DNA of 19,091 nucleotides, taken from SCRT01 sp036379455. GTDB lineage: Bacteria; Pseudomonadota; Gammaproteobacteria; Nevskiales; Nevskiaceae. The position numbers and the translations under genes are program-made. The stretch is taken from assembly GCA_036379455.1 (NCBI GenBank), contig DASVGQ010000009.1, forward strand, positions 1 through 19,091, written 5' to 3'. The notes beneath the pieces were generated by a model. That model was not told where the DNA came from, did not search any database, and worked only from the letters and a program-made list of their open reading frames with translations. Of the stretch, positions 1 through 7,571 are shown in pieces; within the stretch, counting starts at the first letter, position 1; each line of letters starts with the position of its first letter.

Positions 1-1137
1 AACAACATCTACCAGCGCGCGCAGGGCGACTTCCGCTACAGCCTCGCGCGGGTGCGCGAGAACGGCGAGTCGATCGCGACCAGCCGCGGCGGCCGCACGA
101 CGGCACGCAAGCTGGTACAGCGCTTCCAGCCGGTGTTCGACATCTTCCACCGCCGCATCCGCCGCAACATCGGCGTCAACTCCTTCTCCTTCAGCTTCAA
201 CCAGGCGGCGGTACTGATCCCGGTGGTGGCGGTGCTGCCCGCCTACCTCGCCCACGAGATCATGCTCGGCGGGATCATGGCCATCCTCAGCGCCTTCGGA
301 AACATCCAGCAGGCCTTCGCCTATCTGGTCGACAACTTCACCAGCAACGGCAACGGCTACCTGTCGCTGACGCAGTGGATCGCGGTGACCGACCGCCTCG
401 ACCAGTTCCGCGTCGAAGGCGAGTCGCATGAAGGGGTGGAGGGCGAGTCGATCCACATCGAGCGTGGGCGCGGCAACGCCATCGACGTGCGCAACCTGCG
501 CGTGGCGCTGCCCAACGGCCACGTGCTGCTGCGCCAGCTCGACCTACGCGTCGAGCCCGGCGAGCGGTTGCTCGTCACCGGCCCGGCGGGCATCGGCAAG
601 AGCACCTTCCTGCGGGTGCTGGCGGGCATCTGGCCCTACGGCAGCGGAGAGGTGTATCTGCCGGACGCGTCGGTGTGCTTCATTCCGCAGCGTGCCTACC
701 TGCCGGAGGGGAAGCTGGGCGACGCGATCGCCTATCCGTTCCACGCCATCGACCGCGACGAGGTCGAGCACTGGCTCGAGTTCTGCGGCCTCGGGCGGCT
801 GCGCAGCCATATCGACGAATACGCCGCGTGGGACAAGCAGCTGTCGCTCGGCGAACTGCAGCGCATCGCCTTCGTGCGCCTGTTCGTCACGCGCGCCCGC
901 TGGAACCTGCTCGACGAGATCACTTCCAGCCTCGACGAGGAGATGGAGGAGAGGCTCTACTCGAAACTCGTCGAGATGCTGCCGGAAGCGACCGTCGTGA
1001 GCATCGCCCACCGCTCCACCCTGCGCCGCTTCCACCAGCGCGAGCTGCACCTGACGGCCGAACGCGGCCAGGTCCCGCACGCGACCTCGATCGGTGCCGC
1101 GCTCGAACGCCCACGGCTGCACTCCGGAATGGCCTGA
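1..1137 (+). CDS. SbmA/BacA-like (YddA-type) ABC transporter, permease-ATPase fusion, 5' partial
   Basis: This is the C-terminal 378 residues of an inner-membrane exporter half-transporter. The reading frame is open from base 1, so the gene starts outside the window and the GTG at 52 is not its start. Family knowledge: these proteins join an SbmA/BacA-type membrane domain to an ABC ATPase and are linked to peptide, vitamin B12 or bleomycin transport or to long-chain lipid handling; the substrate cannot be read from sequence. Visible are the end of the membrane domain (residues 1 to about 125, with the typical motif around DFRYSLARVRENGESIA) and a nucleotide-binding domain with Walker A GPAGIGKST (about 194-202), signature LSLGELQR, Walker B LLDE (E306) and H-loop H337. 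All ATPase motifs look intact. It ends at TGA 1135-1137, converging on opgH 75 bp away. The family call is firm; the substrate is unknown. Confidence 0.9.
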   Translation, partial: NNIYQRAQGDFRYSLARVRENGESIATSRGGRTTARKLVQRFQPVFDIFHRRIRRNIGVNSFSFSFNQAAVLIPVVAVLPAYLAHEIMLGGIMAILSAFGNIQQAFAYLVDNFTSNGNGYLSLTQWIAVTDRLDQFRVEGESHEGVEGESIHIERGRGNAIDVRNLRVALPNGHVLLRQLDLRVEPGERLLVTGPAGIGKSTFLRVLAGIWPYGSGEVYLPDASVCFIPQRAYLPEGKLGDAIAYPFHAIDRDEVEHWLEFCGLGRLRSHIDEYAAWDKQLSLGELQRIAFVRLFVTRARWNLLDEITSSLDEEMEERLYSKLVEMLPEATVVSIAHRSTLRRFHQRELHLTAERGQVPHATSIGAALERPRLHSGMA

Positions 1138-1190
1138 GGACCATCGCCGAGAGCCGACGCGCCGCGGGATTCCACGGCTTCAGCAGCCAT

Positions 1191-1208
1191 CGCAGGCGGC
1201 CGCCTGCG
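1191..1208. repeat. 18-bp perfect palindrome between convergent genes
   Basis: CGCAGGCGG is followed directly by its reverse complement, giving a perfect inverted repeat without a spacer. It sits in the 75-bp gap between the stop codons of the ABC transporter and opgH. No T-run follows on either strand, so it is not a classical intrinsic terminator. It could form a cruciform or an RNA hairpin that pauses or stabilises convergent transcripts. Confidence 0.5.
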
Positions 1209-1212
1209 CGGC

Positions 1213-3336
1213 TCACGACGCGCGCGCCGCGGACACCTCCGAATCCGACCGCATGGCATCGACCGTGGCCGCCGGTGGCACCGAGGCGTCGGCGGCGAGA
1301 TGGCGGGCAAAGGCCCGCAGCACCGGCGGGACTTCCCGCTCCTCGGGCGTGAGGAACAGGCCCCAGCGGCGGGTCGTGCGGCCCAGCGCGGGCCGGCTCG
1401 TGTAGACGCACAGCGGCAGGCTCGCGAGCAGCGCCACGGCCACCGGTACGGTCCACGGCCACAGGTCGAGCCGCAGCGCCCACAGCAGCGCCAGCCACGC
1501 AAAACCGACGGCCACGTCAATGCCGTGACATGCCAGCGCCGTGCGCCAGCCGAGCTGCGCGCCGCTGCGCAGCGGCGAGGTCCAGCGCCAGCCCACGCCG
1601 AGCGCCGCCAGCACCAGCACCCGCGCGTGGAACAGCACCTGGAGCGGAGCAAGAAGCGCCATCGTGAGCGCTTCGCAGGCCACGCTTGCCGCAAAGCGCC
1701 GCCCGTCACGCTGCCGCGTCGTGGACTGTCCTGTGAAACCCAGCGCCAGCGCCAAAAGCTTGCGCAGCACCAGCAGGCCGACGGTGATACCGAGCAGCAG
1801 GCCGGCCTGCCACGGCACGCCGCTCGCCGCGCCGCCGCGCAGCGCGAGCACGGTCAGCGCCAGCAGGAACGCCGCCCACACGACGCTGCCGAGGTAGCCC
1901 ATGACGTTGCCGAGGAACAGCAGGCGGTGCACCGGATGCAGGCCCGGAATCGCGCACAGCCGCAGGTTCATGAGATCACCGCGAAACCAGCGCCGGTCGC
2001 GCCGCAGCTTCTCCGGCAGGCTCAGGGGATAGCCCTCGTAGGAACCCGGGCTCGGGTACGTCAGCCACACGCCCCAGCCGGCGCGCCGCATGAGCGCCGC
2101 CTCCACCGAGTCGTGGCTGAGGATTTCGCCGCTGAAGGGTCCGCGTCCGGGAATGCGCCGCAGCGCGCAATGCCGCATGAAGGGCGCGACGCGGATCAGC
2201 GCGTTGTGGCCCCAGTAGTGGCTCTCGCCGAGCTGCCAGAAGCGCGCGCCGGCGTCATACAGAGCCCGGTAAGCGCTGTCGCCGAACTGCTGCATGCGCC
2301 CGTAGAGCGTAGGGCAGCCTGCAAAGTGCGCGTCCGTCTGCAGCATGCCGATGTCCGGATGCGCCTCCATGATCTGCGTGAGCCGCCGCAGGCACGCGCC
2401 GCTCATCACCGAATCCGCGTCCAGCATCGCCATGTAGCGGTAGCGTCGCCCCCAGCGGCGGCAGAAATCCGCAACGTTGCCGCTCTTGTGCCCGCGCGGC
2501 GTGCGGCGATGGCGGTAGTAGAGATGGCCGGCGGCCCCCGCGGCGCCCTGCAGGCGCACCCAGCCGAGCACCTCGGCCGCGCGCACGTCCTCACGCGTCG
2601 AATCGCTGAGGATGTAGAAGTCGAAGTGCGCGAGCAGGCCCTCCGCGGCCACGGACTCGAAGGTCGCCTGCAGACCGGCGTAGGCGCGCGCGACGTCCTC
2701 ATTGCAGATCGGCATGACCACGGCCACGCGCACCGCGGCGTCCAGCGCCAGATCCCGCGGCGTGGTGGCCTCGATGCCCCGCGGATCCGGCCCGCGACGC
2801 AGCCTGCCGAAGCCGAAGAGGACGGTCCAGGCGTCGAGCCACAGCCACGCCAGGATCACGACGAACAACGCAAGGGCGATGGCAGAGAGCACGGGCATGG
2901 CCGCGAACGGCAGGGCGATGGCCAGCAGCCAGGCGCAGGCGCCCGTCGGCACCGCGACGAGCGCAGCCACGGCCCGGCGCCGACGCTGCGCGACCCTCGC
3001 CCGCGCGGCACGTGGCGGCGACGCTTCCCGGGCCCGCCCATCGGCGCGCGGACCGCCTGTATTTCCGGCCTCGTCGCGCCGGGAAAAAGGATTCGCCGAC
3101 CACGACTCGGGAACCATCGACGCGCGGGCGATCGGCGGCGCCATGGGATGTAGAGCGGGCGCATGCGGCGCGGGAATGCTCGCTTCGCGCCGCCCGGGAG
3201 GCGCCGCAAGCGTCGGGTGGGATACCCCTGAACCTGCGGACGGTTCCGTCGACGCGCCGTCGCCACGTGTACCCGCGGATCGCCGCAGGGCGGGCGCAGG
3301 CGGCGTGGCGGGGGTCTTCATGGGCGCGGTGAGCAT
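1213..3336 (-). CDS. opgH: Glucans biosynthesis glucosyltransferase H (osmoregulated periplasmic glucan synthesis)
   Basis: Membrane GT2 glucosyltransferase that polymerises glucose from UDP-glucose into the beta-1,2-linked backbone of osmoregulated periplasmic glucans and extrudes it across the inner membrane. Seen, in order: a Pro/Ala/Arg-rich N-terminal tail of about 115 residues, a transmembrane pair (about 120-175), the GT2 start VVMPICNEDV, the metal/UDP motif DAD in AMLDADSVMSG (about 306-308), SHDSVEA with the putative catalytic-region Asp, RRDRRWFRGDL (the QxxRW-equivalent), then a multi-helix C-terminal membrane region. Length is about 707 residues, shorter than E. coli OpgH (847). 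The start is uncertain: ATG 3336, ATG 3321 and TTG 3348 are in frame and none has a clear ribosome binding site. No opgG flanks it, so it appears monocistronic. It is divergent from the purine permease. Confidence 0.93.
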   Translation of the reverse strand: MLTAPMKTPATPPAPALRRSAGTRGDGASTEPSAGSGVSHPTLAAPPGRREASIPAPHAPALHPMAPPIARASMVPESWSANPFSRRDEAGNTGGPRADGRAREASPPRAARARVAQRRRRAVAALVAVPTGACAWLLAIALPFAAMPVLSAIALALFVVILAWLWLDAWTVLFGFGRLRRGPDPRGIEATTPRDLALDAAVRVAVVMPICNEDVARAYAGLQATFESVAAEGLLAHFDFYILSDSTREDVRAAEVLGWVRLQGAAGAAGHLYYRHRRTPRGHKSGNVADFCRRWGRRYRYMAMLDADSVMSGACLRRLTQIMEAHPDIGMLQTDAHFAGCPTLYGRMQQFGDSAYRALYDAGARFWQLGESHYWGHNALIRVAPFMRHCALRRIPGRGPFSGEILSHDSVEAALMRRAGWGVWLTYPSPGSYEGYPLSLPEKLRRDRRWFRGDLMNLRLCAIPGLHPVHRLLFLGNVMGYLGSVVWAAFLLALTVLALRGGAASGVPWQAGLLLGITVGLLVLRKLLALALGFTGQSTTRQRDGRRFAASVACEALTMALLAPLQVLFHARVLVLAALGVGWRWTSPLRSGAQLGWRTALACHGIDVAVGFAWLALLWALRLDLWPWTVPVAVALLASLPLCVYTSRPALGRTTRRWGLFLTPEEREVPPVLRAFARHLAADASVPPAATVDAMRSDSEVSAARAS

Positions 3337-3391
3337 AGCGCACCGCAATCACCGCGCAGGCGCTGCGCGCGGAGCGCCCGGCCGGCGCCGC

Positions 3392-3397
3392 TACAAT
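3392..3397 (+). promoter_or_regulatory. Putative -10 element for the purine permease gene
   Basis: TACAAT, preceded by GC, lies 70 bp upstream of the permease ATG in otherwise extremely GC-rich DNA and matches 5 of 6 bases of the sigma70 -10 consensus. No convincing -35 is visible. Transcription would start near 3404 and give a leader of about 60 nt, in which GCCGGCG and CGCCGGC could pair. Inference only. Confidence 0.4.
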
Positions 3398-3466
3398 GGC
3401 CGCCGCGCCGGCGGCGAGGCGATCATCGCCGGCGGTTCCGATCCGCCACACCTGAACCCGCTGCCG

Positions 3467-4807
3467 ATGATGAGCATCCGCACGCTGCGCCCCTCGCCGG
3501 GGCCCGTGGAGCGTTATTTCGACTTCGCGGCGGTCGGAACGAGCTACCGTCGCGAGGCGCTCGGCGGGGTGACGACCTTCCTCGCGATGGTCTACATCCT
3601 GTTCGTCAACCCGACGATTCTGGGCGCTGCAGGCATGGACCACGGCGCGCTGTTCACCGCCACCGCCTGCGCCACGATCGTCGGCTGCGTGTTGATGGCG
3701 CTGGTCGCCCGCTATCCAGTCGCCGTGGCCCCGAGCATGGGTCTCAACGCCTACTTCGCGTACTCGGTGGTGCTGGGCATGGGCATCCCGTGGCAGACGG
3801 CGCTGGTCGGCGTGCTGCTGTCGGGCGTCATCTTCGTGCTGATCACGGTGCTGCGGCTGCGCGGCATGATCATCGACGCCATCCCCGAGGACCTGAAGAT
3901 GGCGTGCGCCTGCGGCATCGGCCTGTTCATCGCCTTCATCGGCTTCAAGGAGGCGGGCATCGTGGTGGCGGACAAGGCCACGCTGGTGACGCTTGGCAAC
4001 CTCGGCAGCGCGGGCGCGATGCTGGCGATCTTCGGCCTGCTGGTGGCGGTGGTGCTGATGGTCCGGCGCGTGCCGGGCGCGATCTTCTTCGCCATGGCGG
4101 CGACTTCGGCGCTGGGCATCGCGCTCGGCGAGATCCACGCACCGTCCAGCTGGCTCAGCGCGCCGCCAAGCCTCAAGCCGCTGTTCGGGACGGCGCTCGG
4201 CGAGATCTGGCGCAATCCCGCGGCGCTGCTCACCAAGAACATGGCGGTCATCGTCTTCACCTTCCTGTTCGTCGAGTTCTTCGACAGCGCCGGAACGCTG
4301 ATCGCGGTGACGAGCAAGGCCGGGCTGCTGAAGAACAACCACATGGAGCGCATGGAGCGCGCGCTGCTGTCGGATTCCACGGCGATCGTGTGCGCGTCGA
4401 TCATCGGGACCTCGCCGACGAATTCCTACATCGAATCCACCACCGGAGTAGCGTCCGGCGCGCGCACCGGATTCTCCACGCTCGTCGTCGCGGCCCTGTT
4501 TGCCGCCGCGCTGTTCTTCTCGCCGCTGCTGGACGTCGTCACGCCGCAGGTCACGGCACCGGCGCTCATCATCGTCGGCGTGTTCATGGTCTCGATGCTC
4601 GGCCACATCCAGTGGCAGAAATTCGAGATCGCGGTCCCCGCCTTCGTCACCATGATCATGATGCCGCTGACCTACAGCATCGCGGACGGCATCGCGCTCG
4701 GCCTGGTGCTCTACCCGATCACCATGGTCTTCGCCGGCCGCTGGCGCGAAGTGCATCCGGCGATGTACGCGCTGCTCGCCGTGTTCGCGCTGTACTTCAC
4801 GCTGTGA
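3467..4807 (+). CDS. NCS2/AzgA-type adenine/guanine/hypoxanthine permease
   Basis: Inner-membrane purine base:proton symporter of the AzgA-like NCS2 branch (E. coli AdePQ/GhxPQ relatives) that imports adenine, guanine or hypoxanthine for salvage. The 446-residue product is the usual length. It begins with the family block RYFDFAAVGTSYRREALGGVTTFLAMVY, given here only as a landmark near residues 13-40: YRRE, then GGVTTFLAMVYI. It continues with NPTIL, the conserved VAPSMGLNAYFAY segment, GLFIAFIGFKEAGIV, the FVEFFDSAGTLIAV substrate-region helix, and GTSPTNSYIESTTGVASGARTG. Hydrophobic helices fill the whole length. ATG 3467 or the adjacent ATG 3470 is chosen because the frame upstream shows no family sequence; neither has a clear Shine-Dalgarno. 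The exact purine preference cannot be told. It is divergent from opgH and convergent with msrB. Confidence 0.92.
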   Translation: MMSIRTLRPSPGPVERYFDFAAVGTSYRREALGGVTTFLAMVYILFVNPTILGAAGMDHGALFTATACATIVGCVLMALVARYPVAVAPSMGLNAYFAYSVVLGMGIPWQTALVGVLLSGVIFVLITVLRLRGMIIDAIPEDLKMACACGIGLFIAFIGFKEAGIVVADKATLVTLGNLGSAGAMLAIFGLLVAVVLMVRRVPGAIFFAMAATSALGIALGEIHAPSSWLSAPPSLKPLFGTALGEIWRNPAALLTKNMAVIVFTFLFVEFFDSAGTLIAVTSKAGLLKNNHMERMERALLSDSTAIVCASIIGTSPTNSYIESTTGVASGARTGFSTLVVAALFAAALFFSPLLDVVTPQVTAPALIIVGVFMVSMLGHIQWQKFEIAVPAFVTMIMMPLTYSIADGIALGLVLYPITMVFAGRWREVHPAMYALLAVFALYFTL

Positions 4808-4808
4808 G

Positions 4809-4826
4809 CCCGGCGGCGACGCCGGG
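4809..4826. terminator. Hairpin between permease and msrB stop codons
   Basis: A CCCGGCG/CGCCGGG stem of 7 bp closes a GCGA loop, which is a GNRA tetraloop, starting 1 nt after the permease stop and 8 nt before the end of the convergent msrB. There is no U-tract on either strand, so it is either a weak bidirectional terminator or a 3'-end stabiliser. Confidence 0.45.
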
Positions 4827-4834
4827 ACCGCGGC

Positions 4835-5230
4835 TCAGCGCGGTTCGAGGCGCAGCGCTGCCGAATTGATGCAGTAGCGCAGCCCGGTCGGCGCCGGTCC
4901 GTCCGGGAAGATGTGTCCGAGGTGCGCTTCACAACGTGCACACAGCACTTCCGTGCGCAGCATTCCGTGGCTGCGGTCTTCCACCGCCTTGAGCGCCGCG
5001 TTGGCCGCCGGCTGGAAGAAGCTCGGCCAGCCGGTACCGGAGGCGAATTTGTGCTGCGCGTCGAACAGCGGCGCGTCGCAGCAGATGCAGTGGTACACGC
5101 CGTCGCGGTGGTCGTCCCAGTGTTCGCCGGTGAAGGCGCATTCCGTCCCGCCCTTGCGCGTGATCTGGTACTGCTCCGGCGTCAACCGGGCGCGCCACTC
5201 CGCGTCGGTCTTCCTCGCAAAATCATCCAT
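4835..5230 (-). CDS. msrB: Peptide-methionine (R)-S-oxide reductase, Cys31-type
   Basis: Reduces the R-epimer of methionine sulfoxide in oxidised proteins, using thioredoxin; presumably cytosolic, as no signal is seen. ATG 5230 is chosen because GGAG lies 6 nt upstream and the family's opening residues (MDDFARKTDAEWRARLTPEQY) begin there; this gives 131 residues. Seen: zinc ligands C48/C51 and C97/C100, the SGTGWPSF block, RTEVLC, HLGHIF and the catalytic Cys in RYCINSAAL (C120). The recycling Cys normally in SGCGWPSF is Thr here (T66), while an extra Cys stands at residue 31 in GTECAFTG. That matches the alternative subclass described for Xanthomonas MsrB, which uses Cys31. It is convergent with the permease and divergent from the M13 peptidase. 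Confidence 0.95.
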   Translation of the reverse strand: MDDFARKTDAEWRARLTPEQYQITRKGGTECAFTGEHWDDHRDGVYHCICCDAPLFDAQHKFASGTGWPSFFQPAANAALKAVEDRSHGMLRTEVLCARCEAHLGHIFPDGPAPTGLRYCINSAALRLEPR

Positions 5231-5281
5231 GTCCTGCTCCGGTTGCGCGTCCCGGCCATCCCGCGGCGCGCTCACCTCCCC

Positions 5282-5309
5282 ATTGTGCTACGTCACCCCT
5301 GTGACGCAA
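5282..5309 (-). promoter_or_regulatory. Putative msrB promoter with an inverted repeat in its spacer
   Basis: Read on the minus strand: TTGCGT (5309-5304) and CACAAT (5287-5282) are separated by 16 bp, a plausible sigma70 pair about 50 bp upstream of the msrB ATG. Within it, CGTCAC and GTGACG (5291-5296 and 5301-5306) form a 6-bp inverted repeat with a 4-bp centre that covers the spacer and half of the -35. This is a natural position for a repressor operator. The binding protein is unknown. Confidence 0.4.
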
Positions 5310-5420
5310 GGCGCGGCGGCGCGCGATGCCTGCGGCGCCAGACGTGGACCCGGTTGACGCGGCTGGCGTGGCGCCGCCAACCTTGCCGCACCCGCGCCGT
5401 ACGCACACGGACCCACCTTC

Positions 5421-7472
5421 GTGAAAAACCCCTTTCGCATCGGATACTGTCTGGCCATGACCACCGCACTCGGCGCCTGCGCCACCGGTTCCCCTATCCA
5501 GCCCGCCAGCGGCGTAGACACCCGATACATCGACGCGCAAGTCGCGCCGCAGAACAATTTCTACGACTACGTCAACGGCAAGTGGCTCGCGAGCTTCCAG
5601 ATCCCAGCCGACAAGCCGGCGTACGGCGCCTTCTACAAGCTCGCCGATGACACGCGCAACCAGCTGCACGAGCTGGTCGAGGCCGCGCAGAAACGGCCTG
5701 CCGCGGACGAAGACGCAGACGCGCGCAAGGTCGTCGACTTCTACGCCAGCTACATGGACACCGACGCGATCGCGCACGTCGGCCTGAAGGGGCTGCAGCC
5801 GGCTCTCGACGCCATCGCCGCGCTGCACGACAAGTCCCAGCTACCTGAGGTGATCGCCGCACTCCAGCAGATCGGCGTGCGCGTCCCGTACATGACCTCC
5901 GTGCAGCAGGACGCCAAAGACTCCACGAAGTACATCGTCGAATTCGACCAGTCCGGGCTCGGGCTGCCGGATCGCGACTATTACCTGAAGGACGACGAGC
6001 GCTTCGTCAAGGACCGGGCGCTGTACGTCGAGCACGTCACGCACATGCTCGCGCTGGCCGGCTCTGCCGACGCGCAGGCGCAGGCGCAGGCGCAGGCGCA
6101 GGCCCAGGCGATCATGGCCTTCGAGACGCAGCTCGCCAAGGCGCAGTGGACGCGCGTGGAGACGCGCGACGCGACGAAGACCTACAACCCCGTCCCGCAG
6201 CCGCAGCTGGCGGCGCTGACCCCGGACTACGACTGGATTGCCTATCTGCGCGCGGCCGGCATCCCCGACCAGCCGTACTTTGTCGTCTCCGAGCCGAGCT
6301 ATCTGACGGGCTTTGCAGCGACGGTCGCGGCCACCCCGCTGTCGACGCTGCGAGCGTACCTGCGCTGGCGCGTCATCTCCTCGTACGCGCGATATCTGCC
6401 CGAGGACTTCGAGCGCGCCAGCTTCGCCTTCTACGGGTCCGTCCTGCAGGGCACGCCCGAGCAGGAGCCGCGCTGGCAGCGAGCGCTCGGCGCCGTCAAC
6501 GGCCATATCGGCTTCGCGCTCGGCAGGATGTACGTGGCGAAATACTTCCCGCCCGCCTACAAGGCGCAGATGAAGGCGCTGGTCGAGAACCTGCGCGCCG
6601 CGTATCGCAGCTCGATCGAGAAGCTTGACTGGATGGACGCGCCGACGAAGCAGCGCGCGCTCGAGAAACTCGCGAAGTTCGAGCCCAAGATCGGCTATCC
6701 CGACAAGTGGCGCGACTACTCCGGACTGCGGATCGACCCTGCGGACCTGGTGGGCAACGTCATGCGCTCGAGCCGCTTCGACTGGCAGTACGAACTCGGC
6801 CACCTCGGCCATCCGATCGACCGCAGCGAGTGGCTCATGACGCCGCAGACGGTCAACGCCTACTACAACCCGGCGATGAACGAGATCGTCTTCCCGGCCG
6901 CCATCCTCCAGCCGCCCTTCTTCGATCCGCACGCCGATCCGGCCGTCAACTACGGCGCCATCGGCGCCGTCATCGGCCACGAGATGAGCCACGGTTTCGA
7001 CGACCAGGGCGCGAAGTACGATGGCGACGGCAACCTGCACGACTGGTGGTCGCCGGAAACGCTCAAGCGCTTCGAGGCGCGCACCAAGGCGCTTATCACC
7101 CAGTACGACGCCTACTCACCGCTGCCCGGCCACCACGTCAACGGCGCGCTGACCATCGGCGAGAACATCGCCGACAACGCGGGGCTGCACATCGCCTACC
7201 AGGCGTATCAGCGCCTGCTGGCCGGCAAAGCGGCGCCGGTACTGGACGGCTATACCGGAGACCAGCGCTTCTTCATCGGCTGGGCACAGGCCTGGCGCGC
7301 CAAGCGCCGCGAGCCCTACGCGCTGCAACTGCTGACCGTGGATCCGCACTCGCCGCCGGAATTCCGTTGCAACGGCGTGCTGCGCGACATGACGCCCTTC
7401 TACCGCGCCTTCGACGTCAAGCCCGGCGACGCCATGTACCTTCCGCCGCAGGAACGCGTGACGCTGTATTGA
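5421..7472 (+). CDS. M13 family (neprilysin/PepO-like) zinc metallopeptidase, predicted lipoprotein
   Basis: Secreted zinc endopeptidase of the neprilysin family, predicted to be lipid-anchored. The GTG start at 5421 is chosen because it gives a basic N-terminus, a hydrophobic stretch and the lipobox LGAC (Cys20); starting at the internal ATG 5457 would destroy the signal. The mature part follows M13 order: N-terminal domain with NFYDYVNGKWL, then NAYYNPAMNEIVFPA and ILQPPFF, then zinc site HEMSH (H520, E521, H524), third ligand E581 and D585 in GENIADNAG, and a C-terminal CNGVLRDM...FDVKPGDAMYLPP. Its 683 residues are normal for the family. An Ala-Gln repeat encoded by a hexanucleotide repeat lies near residues 217-230. 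Export followed by cleavage of small peptides in the periplasm or outside is the likely role; the natural substrate is unknown. No strong Shine-Dalgarno is visible. Confidence 0.93.
   Translation: MKNPFRIGYCLAMTTALGACATGSPIQPASGVDTRYIDAQVAPQNNFYDYVNGKWLASFQIPADKPAYGAFYKLADDTRNQLHELVEAAQKRPAADEDADARKVVDFYASYMDTDAIAHVGLKGLQPALDAIAALHDKSQLPEVIAALQQIGVRVPYMTSVQQDAKDSTKYIVEFDQSGLGLPDRDYYLKDDERFVKDRALYVEHVTHMLALAGSADAQAQAQAQAQAQAIMAFETQLAKAQWTRVETRDATKTYNPVPQPQLAALTPDYDWIAYLRAAGIPDQPYFVVSEPSYLTGFAATVAATPLSTLRAYLRWRVISSYARYLPEDFERASFAFYGSVLQGTPEQEPRWQRALGAVNGHIGFALGRMYVAKYFPPAYKAQMKALVENLRAAYRSSIEKLDWMDAPTKQRALEKLAKFEPKIGYPDKWRDYSGLRIDPADLVGNVMRSSRFDWQYELGHLGHPIDRSEWLMTPQTVNAYYNPAMNEIVFPAAILQPPFFDPHADPAVNYGAIGAVIGHEMSHGFDDQGAKYDGDGNLHDWWSPETLKRFEARTKALITQYDAYSPLPGHHVNGALTIGENIADNAGLHIAYQAYQRLLAGKAAPVLDGYTGDQRFFIGWAQAWRAKRREPYALQLLTVDPHSPPEFRCNGVLRDMTPFYRAFDVKPGDAMYLPPQERVTLY
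6073..6108 (+). repeat. Hexanucleotide microsatellite (CGCAGG) inside the M13 gene
   Basis: Five perfect CGCAGG units (6073-6102) and one degenerate unit, CCCAGG, stand in tandem and encode alternating Ala and Gln. A unit of six keeps the frame, so slippage would change the length of the Ala-Gln stretch without inactivating the enzyme. Confidence 0.9.
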
Positions 7473-7571
7473 AATCCGCAGCGATCTCCCCACGGTTGTT
7501 GCCACGGCTCTTCCGCACGCGCCGAGCTACCATGGAAGCGTACAGAAATACATGAAAACGGAGGTTCCACG

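Noticed and set aside
3398..3466. Purine riboswitch in the leader of the purine permease
   Set aside because: The leader is only about 60 nt, nearly all G/C, and lacks the conserved junction and loop sequences of purine aptamers; only a simple GC hairpin is visible.
2699..4807. Long open frames antisense to the purine permease and opgH, and the upstream extension of the permease frame to 2702
   Set aside because: The antisense products are Arg/His/Glu/Asp-rich shadows. The extension before 3467 overlaps opgH coding DNA and has no permease-like sequence.
5354..5383. TTGACG as a -35 of the M13 peptidase gene
   Set aside because: At 17-18 bp distance only CCAACC or CAACCT is found, a poor -10; too weak to list as a promoter.
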